Below, one piece after another: positions 1 through 5,120 of a DNA stretch of 5,120 bases (positions are counted from its first letter, which is position 1; each line of letters begins with the position of its first letter). Under the pieces are notes generated by a model, which saw only the letters and a list, made by a program, of their open reading frames with translations, was not told the origin of the DNA and searched no databases. The DNA comes from Bacteroidota bacterium (GTDB lineage Bacteria; Bacteroidota; Bacteroidia; Flavobacteriales_F; PHOS-HE28): contig JAEYWT010000341.1 of NCBI GenBank assembly GCA_023428865.1, positions 1 to 5,120 of the forward strand, written 5' to 3'. Position numbers and translations under genes: made by a program.

Positions 1-1
1 C

Positions 2-334
2 AAAGTGCTCGGCGGCACGCCGTGGGAGAATCCCGAAGGCATGCAGAAGAACAACCCCACCACCTACGCCAAGAACTTCAAGACACCTATGTTGATCCTG
101 CACGGCGAGCTCGATTACCGTGTACCGTACGGCAACGGCATGTCGCTGTATGCCATACTGCAAAGCATGAACGTGCCGTCGCGCTTGGTGATCTACCCCG
201 ACGAGAACCATTGGATCCTCTCGCCGCAGAACGCCATCCAATGGAACTGGGAGGTGCAGAGCTGGCTGTCGCGCTACATCGGCGGCACACCCACGTTGGG
301 GAAGCCGGTGTTCGAAGGGGAGGGGGCCAAGTGA
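2..334 (+). CDS. S9-family serine peptidase (prolyl oligopeptidase / acylaminoacyl-peptidase type), C-terminal fragment
   Basis: This is the last 110 codons of a gene that begins upstream of the window; the GTG at position 5 is an internal valine, not a start. The fragment is the end of an alpha/beta-hydrolase catalytic domain. The motif HGELDYRVP (nt 101-127) carries the catalytic Asp (codon 113-115). The motif YPDENHW (nt 194-214) carries the catalytic His (codon 209-211). Both are in the spacing and context typical of the S9 family, where MLILHGExDxRVP and YPxExHW are hallmarks. The nucleophilic Ser (GxSxGG) must lie before the window. Family members cleave oligopeptides, and many Bacteroidota copies are exported, but the N-terminus cannot be checked here. 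The protein ends with a short tail of about 17 residues after the last helix (EVQSWLSRYI). Assignment to S9 is firm; the subfamily (S9B dipeptidyl peptidase or S9C acylaminoacyl peptidase) is not decidable. Confidence 0.93.
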   Translation, partial: KVLGGTPWENPEGMQKNNPTTYAKNFKTPMLILHGELDYRVPYGNGMSLYAILQSMNVPSRLVIYPDENHWILSPQNAIQWNWEVQSWLSRYIGGTPTLGKPVFEGEGAK

Positions 335-381
335 AGCAACGCTGATCGAACGTTCGGGGATCCCCGGTGTACCGGAGCGTG

Positions 382-993
382 ATGCGCTCTAGCGTAAGAT
401 CCCGCTCCATGTTCGGCTGGTTGTCTTCTTTCCTTGTCGCGATGATCCCGCTGCTGGGTTCCGCTCAACCCGGTCCACCCGATCTATCGGTCGTTCTCGT
501 GCGCGATGAAGATGGCCATCGAATACGTAACGCGTATGCCACGCACCTTGCAGCACACGAATGGACCGGCACACGCCGCAGGCCCGCGTGGACGGTGGTG
601 CAGCACTTCACCGTGAGCAGGGACTATCCGTACGCACCCCACGAGATCGGCACGCAAAAGTCATGGCCGTTAAGCCCGGACACGGTCCACGATGGTCGTC
701 GGGAACACCTCCGCTTCCGACTTTCGGAGTGCTGGTGCGTGGATCAGTACCTGAGCGTGGTGCAAGGTGGCGAGGTGATGCGGATCGACCTTCCCAACGA
801 TCCGGCCGAGCGTTGGGCCTTGGTGCAACAGGTGATGCAACGATCGGGCGACATCGCTTCACCGGAAGTGGTGCGGTTCCGTCCGGGGCGCTTCACCTTC
901 GCTGAGCTGATGAACGACGCGCTCTTCGATGAGCTCGAGATCCGGTTGGCCAACGTGTTAGCGGAAGGCGCTGGTGGGTTTGGCACGAAGTAG
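382..993 (+). CDS. Predicted exported protein of unknown function, about 203 residues
   Basis: I do not recognise a family. The frame is open from a GTG at 367, but the ATG at 382 is preferred. It gives an N-terminus with three arginines (MRSSVRSRS), then a hydrophobic core (FGWLSSFLVAMIPLLG) and a cleavage site GSA|Q after residue 28, a classic Bacteroidota signal peptide. A GGAG lies 4 nt before this ATG; the ATG at 409 would remove the positive charges. The mature part is about 175 residues with no further membrane segment. It has a basic middle (TGTRRRPAW), a close Cys pair (CWC, residues 117-119), a strand-rich stretch (YLSVVQGGEVMRIDLP) and a helical C-terminus (LMNDALFDELEIRLANVLAE). 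It starts 47 bp after the S9 peptidase on the same strand, so co-transcription is possible. Its stop codon sits at the truncated end of the Crp/Fnr relic on the other strand, so the last few residues may be a product of that rearrangement. Probably a real gene, given the coherent signal peptide and codon use; function unknown. Confidence 0.72.
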   Translation: MRSSVRSRSMFGWLSSFLVAMIPLLGSAQPGPPDLSVVLVRDEDGHRIRNAYATHLAAHEWTGTRRRPAWTVVQHFTVSRDYPYAPHEIGTQKSWPLSPDTVHDGRREHLRFRLSECWCVDQYLSVVQGGEVMRIDLPNDPAERWALVQQVMQRSGDIASPEVVRFRPGRFTFAELMNDALFDELEIRLANVLAEGAGGFGTK

Positions 994-1174
994 CGGGCTG
1001 CTGGTAGATGTAGCTATTCTAGTCGGTGATCCACCGATCCTCGATGGCCAGCGCGATGGTCGTTTCGTTACCGTCCGCATCCACCAGGATGGAACGCAAG
1101 GCACCTTGTACGACGTAGTAGCGATGCTCGGCCACCAGGTCGGGCTACACCACGAATTGTTTCTTGCGCGCAGT
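989..1174 (-). pseudogene. Decayed fragment of a Crp/Fnr-family transcriptional regulator (cyclic-nucleotide-binding domain)
   Basis: Read on the minus strand from 1174, the sequence gives TARKKQFVV, an amber stop (1145-1147), then PDLVAEHRYYVVQGALRS followed by ILVDADGNETTIALAIED, then RWITD, a second amber stop (1019-1021), and NSYIYQQPAT, ending near 989. This follows the N-terminal effector domain of Bacteroidota Crp/Fnr regulators step by step: the KK-F-L-Q-G start, the YFV-GALR strand, the D-G-E-T turn, the AxEdWWIsD motif and the NSY...QQPAT segment. Both ambers fall where sense codons are expected (CAG for Gln; a Leu or Phe codon after WITD). The usual second Trp codon TGG of the WW motif reads CGG (Arg). 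A TGA at 1175-1177 blocks the frame upstream. The remaining cyclic-nucleotide domain, the dimerisation helix and the helix-turn-helix are absent: homology ends where the convergent plus-strand gene stops. A relic is far more likely than a functional gene. The family call rests on recalled motifs, not an alignment. Confidence 0.77.
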
Positions 1175-1177
1175 TCA

Positions 1178-1337
1178 GGTGGTGATCGATCAACCTCTCA
1201 CATTCCCCAACGACCGTAACAGCGCACCGATCCCTTCCATGGAGCTGGGCTCGAAGCGGTACACCGATGAATTTCTCACAGGTTGGAGTAGCGCTTGTTC
1301 GAGCGAACGGTCGCCGGCCCGGATATCCTTCAGGTGC
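1178..1337 (-). other. Intergenic stretch, possible extension of the Crp/Fnr relic
   Basis: No intact gene is supported here. On the minus strand, in the same frame as the Crp/Fnr relic, there is a stop-free run of 53 codons from 1351 to 1193, overlapping the last codons of the repeat-protein gene. It contains protein-like text (EHLKDIRAGDRSLEQALLQ) and, from an ATG at 1238-1240, MEGIGALLRSLGNV before a TGA at 1190-1192. A switch of frame near 1200 would then give ERLIDHHLN, plausible for the helical N-terminus that precedes the cyclic-nucleotide domain in this family. I cannot identify the part upstream of 1240. No T-rich terminator is visible behind the repeat-protein stop codon; the only symmetric element is an 8-bp palindrome, GGATATCC, at 1321-1328. 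Confidence 0.35.
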
Positions 1338-3980
1338 TCAACGCTCCAAGATCACGCGGCTCAAGTAGGTCAAGCCCGAGGTGTCCTGGGCTTCCACGAC
1401 AAAGGCTCCTGTGTTGGATGAGGCAACCTCAAGTTCCAACCGACGCGTAGCGCTTACGTTCCTGTCCAAGATCAAGCGCCCGAGGGCATCACGGATAGTG
1501 ATCCGTGCGATCATCTGGCCCGATGGAAGTTCGATGCTGATCATATCCTTCGCCGGATTCGGGGAGATGCGCATCGTTGCGGTGGTCGGTCCAATGACCG
1601 CTGTTGTGATCACCGGCACACAGGCGCTCGTATCCGCGCATGCTCCAACATTAACGCGCACGGCGTATGATCCGGTGCTCGCCACATAACTCTGTTCGGT
1701 GGCACCGATGATCGGGGCGAAGTCGTTCAAGCAATCGAGCCATTGATAGTCCATGCCGGGTGCGGCGGTCAGGATGTTCGCATCAACAGCCACGTTGACA
1801 TCGAGCGGATCAATGCAGGCATAGCCGCTCAGGAACCACGGCTGCTCGCGCCGAAGGTCGTGGTAAGCAATGCCGGTGTGCGTGCCGTTCACTACCAAGC
1901 TCGGGTACTGGATGGCTTGGGAGAGAGCGCCGAGGTTGCTGGCCACGGTCCATGTAGTGCCATTGGCATTGCTGGCTTTCGCATAACGCAGATCACCCGC
2001 ACCTTGATAGGCGATGGCCGGTACACCATCCACGATGGCAAGCGAGCCGAAGCGACCACCGACCGCATCCACTTGCACCGGAGTACCCCAAGTTGATCCG
2101 TTCGCGGTGGTGGCACGTACGAACTTCAACGCATCGTTCGTCTCATCCCAATAGGCGATGGCGGGTGAGCCATTCACGAAGGCCATGGTGGCGAAGCGCC
2201 CCACATTGCCGGTGGCATCGGCCATGGTGCTCACCAAGGCACCGGCACTGAAGTCGGCATTGTTGCCGACCACATAGAGCAGATCACCGGTCGCGTTCTG
2301 GTGGAAGGCCGCGGCAGGCAGGCCGTTCAGGTCCATCAAGGCCACGGTGATGTTCAGCCCACCGCTGCTGCCGACGGTGGTGCCGTTCAGTGGCCACGTG
2401 GTACCGTCGATGTCGTTGGCGCGCACATAGCGTACGTTGCTGTTCGTGTTGTTCAGGTAGGCCACCGCTGGTCGCCCGGCGATCACCTTCAACGCGATGC
2501 CCTGCCCGCGTGGTTGGCTTTGGCTGTTGTCCATGCCCACGGAGCTTCCCCAGCTGGTGCCCAGCGCATCATTCGCACGCACGTACCGCACGTTGTCCTG
2601 CTCATCGAAGTAGGCGATGGCCGGTCGCCCGTTCACGATCGTCATGCTGCAATACGCACCACATGCACCCAGAGAGTCCACCGTTACCGAGGTGCCCCAT
2701 TGAGTGCCGGCGCTGTCCAAGGCGCGTAGGTAGCGCAGGTCTTCGTTGCTTGCATCGTAGTAGGCCAATGCCGGATGACCATCCACGATCGTTAGGCTCA
2801 CATGGCGGCCTAAGGCTGGATGGGTGTCGATGGTGACCGGTGTATTCCACGCGTTCGCGCCCATGCCTGTGCTGTTGGTGGCACGGACGAACTTCACGTC
2901 GCTCGTGGTCACATCCTGATAGGCAATGGCTGGCGCACCGTCCACCACGGCCACGCTGATCTCACGTCCGACGATCCCGGGCGCGTCCACCAGCGCGTGG
3001 TTGGTCCAACTGGAGCCGTTGGCATTCGCGGCGCGCACGTAGTAGAGGTCGCCGTTCGTCACGTGTTGGTAGGCCACGGCTGGCGAACCATCCATTTCGT
3101 ATAGGCGGGCATAAGCGCCGATGTCCTGGCCGTTCACATCGTGTACGATCACATCGGCTGCCCAGGCATCGCCATTGACATCGTTGGCACGGCGGAAGGA
3201 GATGCGGTCATCATCCGCGCGGTAGTAGGCCATGCAGGGCACACCACCCACAACGGCCAAGGAGGGATGGATCCCGTTGTTCACGCCGGTCGCGATGGTG
3301 GATCCCGTGTTCCACGAAGCACCGTTCACATCGGCTGCTCGGATGTAGCGTGTGTTGCCACCACGTCCGAAACCGATCGCCGGGTTTCCGTTCACGACCC
3401 GCAACTCGGTGCGGTTGATCTGGCCCAACAACAGTTCAGGGTTCACCGGCGCAGCCCAGGCCGCACCATCGGCATCGAGTGCGCGGCAGTACGCAAGGCG
3501 GTTGGTGGAAGCGTTGTAGTATGCGATGGCCGGTTGGCCGTTCACGACGGCGAGGCTGGCAGCTTTGCCCACGTCGCTGCCTTCTTCCACCACCACGGGT
3601 GCAGCCCACGCATCGCCATTCGCATCCAAGGCGCGCACGTACATCAGATCGTTGCCGGGGAAGCTTTGGTAGGCGATGGCCGGTCTTCCATTCACCACCG
3701 CAAGGGTGAGGTGGCTGCCATCGAGAGCCGGTGCGTTCACCATCACGGGAACGCCCCATGTGTTACCTGCGGCATCAGCAGCACGCACGAAGCGGATCAT
3801 CCGGTGGGTCTCATCCAAGGTGGCGATGGCCGGGTGTCCATTCACGATGACCATGCTGTTCCACAAACCGATGGATCCTCCGGTGCCACGGTGGTCGGGG
3901 ATCTCGAGCGCACTGGACCAGGTCTGCGCGGAAACGAATGGCACGAGGAAGAGCGCGAAGAGTGTGGTGGTGGTCTTCAT
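1338..3980 (-). CDS. T9SS-exported repeat protein: signal peptide, about 14 propeller-like repeats, Ig-like domain, type A sorting domain
   Basis: An 880-residue secreted protein. The start is the ATG at 3980, which gives the signal peptide MKTTTTLFALFLVPFVSA with cleavage before Gln19; the frame is open 18 codons further up, but that would bury the signal peptide. Residues 20-721 are about 14 tandem repeats of 44-56 residues with the core V(N/D)GxPAIAYxD-(x)n-LxYVRAxDxNGxxW. Residues 722-791 form an Ig-like domain with four cysteines (722, 750, 781, 787) and the motif YQWLDC, common in Flavobacteria cargo proteins. Residues 803-880 are a type A T9SS sorting domain (ISPNPAKDMISIEL, IRDALGRLI, GAFVVEAQD, final SRVILER), which directs passage through the outer membrane and is normally removed there. 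The family suggests a cell-surface or released protein; no catalytic motif is visible, so binding or adhesion is more likely than enzymatic activity, but this is inference. It converges on the exported-protein gene and lies 118 bp downstream of usp. Confidence 0.93.
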   Translation of the reverse strand: MKTTTTLFALFLVPFVSAQTWSSALEIPDHRGTGGSIGLWNSMVIVNGHPAIATLDETHRMIRFVRAADAAGNTWGVPVMVNAPALDGSHLTLAVVNGRPAIAYQSFPGNDLMYVRALDANGDAWAAPVVVEEGSDVGKAASLAVVNGQPAIAYYNASTNRLAYCRALDADGAAWAAPVNPELLLGQINRTELRVVNGNPAIGFGRGGNTRYIRAADVNGASWNTGSTIATGVNNGIHPSLAVVGGVPCMAYYRADDDRISFRRANDVNGDAWAADVIVHDVNGQDIGAYARLYEMDGSPAVAYQHVTNGDLYYVRAANANGSSWTNHALVDAPGIVGREISVAVVDGAPAIAYQDVTTSDVKFVRATNSTGMGANAWNTPVTIDTHPALGRHVSLTIVDGHPALAYYDASNEDLRYLRALDSAGTQWGTSVTVDSLGACGAYCSMTIVNGRPAIAYFDEQDNVRYVRANDALGTSWGSSVGMDNSQSQPRGQGIALKVIAGRPAVAYLNNTNSNVRYVRANDIDGTTWPLNGTTVGSSGGLNITVALMDLNGLPAAAFHQNATGDLLYVVGNNADFSAGALVSTMADATGNVGRFATMAFVNGSPAIAYWDETNDALKFVRATTANGSTWGTPVQVDAVGGRFGSLAIVDGVPAIAYQGAGDLRYAKASNANGTTWTVASNLGALSQAIQYPSLVVNGTHTGIAYHDLRREQPWFLSGYACIDPLDVNVAVDANILTAAPGMDYQWLDCLNDFAPIIGATEQSYVASTGSYAVRVNVGACADTSACVPVITTAVIGPTTATMRISPNPAKDMISIELPSGQMIARITIRDALGRLILDRNVSATRRLELEVASSNTGAFVVEAQDTSGLTYLSRVILER
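1818..3923 (-). repeat. About 14 tandem protein repeats of around 50 residues inside the T9SS protein
   Basis: Residue ranges, counted from the ATG at 3980 and cut after each conserved Trp, are 20-75, 76-125, 126-175, 176-223, 224-273, 274-325, 326-378, 379-428, 429-477, 478-529, 530-579, 580-631, 632-677 and 678-721. Twelve of the 14 units end in W preceded by a small turn (NGDAW, DGAAW, NGASW, AGTQW). Most carry PAIAY or a close variant in the middle (for example PAIGF in unit 4) and YVRA some 10-12 residues later. Units 11 and 14 are the most degraded: 11 has PAAAF and lacks the closing Trp, 14 has TGIAY and lacks the YVRA and Trp. At DNA level only the PAIAY segment is strongly repeated (plus-strand GCGATGGCCGGT and variants), so the duplications look old. 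The unit length and the four-strand-like hydrophobic pattern fit beta-propeller blades. Confidence 0.9.
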
Positions 3981-4031
3981 CAGTCTGTTCCTGGTAGACA
4001 GTGGAAGTCGGCGGAGTGCTGCATCCGAGAG

Positions 4032-4060
4032 CAAAGGAAGACCACAACGGCCAATGCCAA
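4032..4060 (-). promoter_or_regulatory. Possible Bacteroidetes-type promoter of the T9SS repeat protein
   Basis: On the minus strand a TTG (4058-4060) is followed after 18 bases by TTCCTTTG (4032-4039), one base off the Bacteroidetes -7 consensus TAnnTTTG. The spacing to the -33 TTG is in the accepted range. Transcription would start about 45 nt before the ATG at 3980. The upstream half overlaps the hairpin at 4058-4079. A single near-match in a 118-bp gap is weak evidence. Confidence 0.3.
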
Positions 4061-4079
4061 GGACGTTGGTCCGTCCTTG
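4058..4079 (-). terminator. Hairpin downstream of usp, possible transcription terminator
   Basis: CAAGGACG (4058-4065) pairs perfectly with CGTCCTTG (4072-4079) around a 6-base loop. The hairpin begins 19 nt beyond the usp stop codon on the transcribed (minus) strand, a usual place for a terminator. It is not followed by a T-run on that strand, so it is not a canonical intrinsic terminator. It could alternatively stabilise the 3' end of the usp mRNA or be chance. Confidence 0.42.
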
Positions 4080-4098
4080 ACACCTCCCTCTGTTCGGC

Positions 4099-4929
4099 TC
4101 AGCGGACGCGCTGCCGCAAGACGAGCACCGGAAGTTTGGTATGCAAGGCCATGTTCTTGGACTTGCTGCTGTGGAAGAGCTTTTGCCAGAAGCCGCGCTG
4201 GCGGTGTACCATGGCCACGAGTTGGGCCTTGTCCTTGCTGGCGAGTTCGTTCAAGGTGTTCACCACGGCTTCCCCCTGCACGGTGAGGAACGAATGCGGG
4301 ATGCGGCCCAGTGCTGCGGTCATCGCCTTGCGGTCCATGGGTTTCTCGAAGGTGGCGATGTTGTCACGCACATGCGTCACCACCACGTGGCTGGTGGTGC
4401 GTAAGGCGAGCCGCTCCAGTGGTTCCAGTGTACCTGGGCCGATGTCGTTGCCGTCATGAGCGAGCAGGATGCGGCCGATCGGCTTGGCGGTCCAGAACGA
4501 TGGAACGGTGATCACCGGTGCGGTGGTGCCAAGGATGACCGCCTTGGTGTTGCTGCCCACGAAGCCGTAATTGCCCTCACCTTGTGTGCCCATCACGATC
4601 AGGCCCGCACGTTTCTTCGCGATCAAGTTGTTCAACGCCTCGGGAAGGTGTTCTGGGGTGGACACCTTTGAAACGCTGATCCCGGGCGCATACTTCCGGC
4701 ACTTCCGTTCAACGGCTCGCAGCCCCTTCTCGCTGGCGTGCCGCATACCAACAGAAAGGTCTGGTAGTAGTGCGTTGTTGAACGCCTGTTGCAGGTAGTT
4801 GTTCACCAAAGTGTAGCGTACGTCGCGTATCCCGTACAGGTCTATGGCGAACTGGATAGCTTTGAACGCCGCTGCGCTGAAGTCGGTGGGGAGGAGGATG
4901 TGGAGCACGGTGGTTTGGGTATACCGCAT
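4099..4929 (-). CDS. Universal stress protein, two tandem Usp domains
   Basis: A 276-residue cytoplasmic protein with two UspA-type domains (about residues 7-144 and 150-272). The start chosen is the ATG at 4927-4929; a TTG directly before it would add one residue. Domain 1 opens with the typical first strand and loop HILLPTDFSAAAFKAIQFA and ends with the nucleotide-loop region VMGTQGEGNYGFVGSNT (residues 112-128) followed by APVITVP. Usp proteins of this class usually bind ATP through G-x2-G-x9-G-S/T; here the spacing is G114-x2-G117-x7-G125-S126, two residues shorter. Domain 2 opens with ILLAHDG and ends with VAMVHRQRGFWQKLFHSSKS, then KLPVLVL, the degenerate second-domain form usual in Bacteroidota, without the glycine motif and so probably not nucleotide-binding. 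Such proteins respond to starvation, oxygen or redox stress, and the molecular role is mostly unknown. It lies on the same strand as the T9SS gene but is separated from it by a hairpin, so is probably a unit of its own. Confidence 0.92.
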   Translation of the reverse strand: MRYTQTTVLHILLPTDFSAAAFKAIQFAIDLYGIRDVRYTLVNNYLQQAFNNALLPDLSVGMRHASEKGLRAVERKCRKYAPGISVSKVSTPEHLPEALNNLIAKKRAGLIVMGTQGEGNYGFVGSNTKAVILGTTAPVITVPSFWTAKPIGRILLAHDGNDIGPGTLEPLERLALRTTSHVVVTHVRDNIATFEKPMDRKAMTAALGRIPHSFLTVQGEAVVNTLNELASKDKAQLVAMVHRQRGFWQKLFHSSKSKNMALHTKLPVLVLRQRVR

Positions 4930-4968
4930 CAAGGTAGGCCACCAACGCGGCGGTCAGGCTGATGATCG

Positions 4969-5052
4969 TCAGTTCTCCTGCGAAAGCTCCGGTAGGGTTT
5001 GGGCATGCAACGGGATCTGTAGCGTGACGGCGGCGAGGAGAAGAGTGCGCAT
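4969..5052 (-). CDS. Possible small exported peptide or truncated secreted-protein gene (27 codons)
   Basis: From the ATG at 5050-5052 the minus strand reads MRTLLLAAVTLQIPLHAQ, then TLPELSQEN and a TGA at 4969-4971. The first 17 residues have all parts of a Bacteroidota signal peptide: a basic residue at position 2, a hydrophobic core and the end LHA|Q. Only about 10 residues would remain after cleavage, so a functional secreted protein is unlikely. It may be the 5' remnant of a broken gene, a leader ahead of usp (the gap to the usp ATG is 39 nt), or chance. No clear ribosome-binding or promoter motif decides between these. Confidence 0.3.
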   Translation of the reverse strand: MRTLLLAAVTLQIPLHAQTLPELSQEN

Positions 5053-5120
5053 GCAGCGATCCTGTTGTTCGAAAGCCGACTGCCGGGTGTATAGCAAAGC
5101 GGGAGAGGCCGACACCGGCG

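Noticed and set aside
355..366. A 12-bp perfect palindrome CGGGGATCCCCG between the S9 peptidase and the exported protein
   Set aside because: It has no loop and no T-run, so it is not a usual terminator, and a single short palindrome in GC-rich DNA is expected by chance.
974..1219. An 81-codon plus-strand open frame in the convergent gap
   Set aside because: It is the antisense of the Crp/Fnr relic; the minus strand carries the recognisable protein motifs.
1818..3923. The repeated array as a CRISPR or DNA-level satellite
   Set aside because: Unit spacing is about 150 bp with variable length, the repeats are conserved at protein level inside one open frame, and only the PAIAY segment is similar at DNA level.
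3141..4286. A 381-codon open frame on the plus strand, antisense to the T9SS repeat gene
   Set aside because: It is a shadow of the GC-rich repeat array (its recurrent VHDG-like text mirrors the PAIAY repeats) and runs on across the usp gene. It has no signal peptide, domain or plausible start, whereas the minus-strand frame has all expected parts.
4709..4945. A 78-codon minus-strand frame overlapping the start of usp, with an upstream hydrophobic run (LTIISLTAALVAYLDAVY)
   Set aside because: Most of it lies in an alternative frame of the well-supported usp gene. The hydrophobic run has no start codon with a plausible N-terminus.

Overview
The window looks like a chromosomal segment of a GC-rich Bacteroidota bacterium, most likely from the Flavobacteriales or a near relative. 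The best evidence is a secreted protein (minus strand, 1338-3980) that ends in a type A type-IX-secretion (T9SS) C-terminal sorting domain, a device essentially confined to Bacteroidota. The signal peptides ending in SAQ/HAQ and the tandem universal stress protein of Bacteroidetes type agree with this. By eye the base composition is near 60% GC, high for Flavobacteriales but known from environmental and wastewater lineages.

Layout, left to right. (1) 2-334, plus: the C-terminal end of an S9-family (prolyl-oligopeptidase-like) serine peptidase, carrying the catalytic Asp and His; the Ser lies outside the window. (2) 382-993, plus: a predicted exported protein of about 203 residues with no recognised family. 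(3) 989-1174, minus: a decayed fragment of a Crp/Fnr-family cyclic-nucleotide-binding regulator, broken by amber stops and lacking the DNA-binding C-terminus. Another 160 bases of non-coding or relic sequence follow it. (4) 1338-3980, minus: an 880-residue T9SS cargo protein built from about 14 repeats of roughly 50 residues, probably beta-propeller blades, then an Ig-like domain and the sorting domain. (5) 3981-4098: a short intergenic region with an 8-bp stem hairpin and a possible Bacteroidetes-type promoter. (6) 4099-4929, minus: a two-domain universal stress protein. (7) 4930-5120: upstream region of the stress-protein gene, holding a 27-codon reading frame that looks like a signal peptide plus a few residues.

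The genes do not form an obvious pathway. The S9 peptidase and the small exported protein may be co-transcribed. The usp gene and the repeat protein share a strand but have a 118-bp gap with its own hairpin, so they are probably separate units. The least ordinary features are the Crp/Fnr relic between two convergent genes and the 14-unit repeat architecture of the T9SS protein. I found no sign of a CRISPR array, insertion sequence, tRNA, rRNA or other defence or mobile system.
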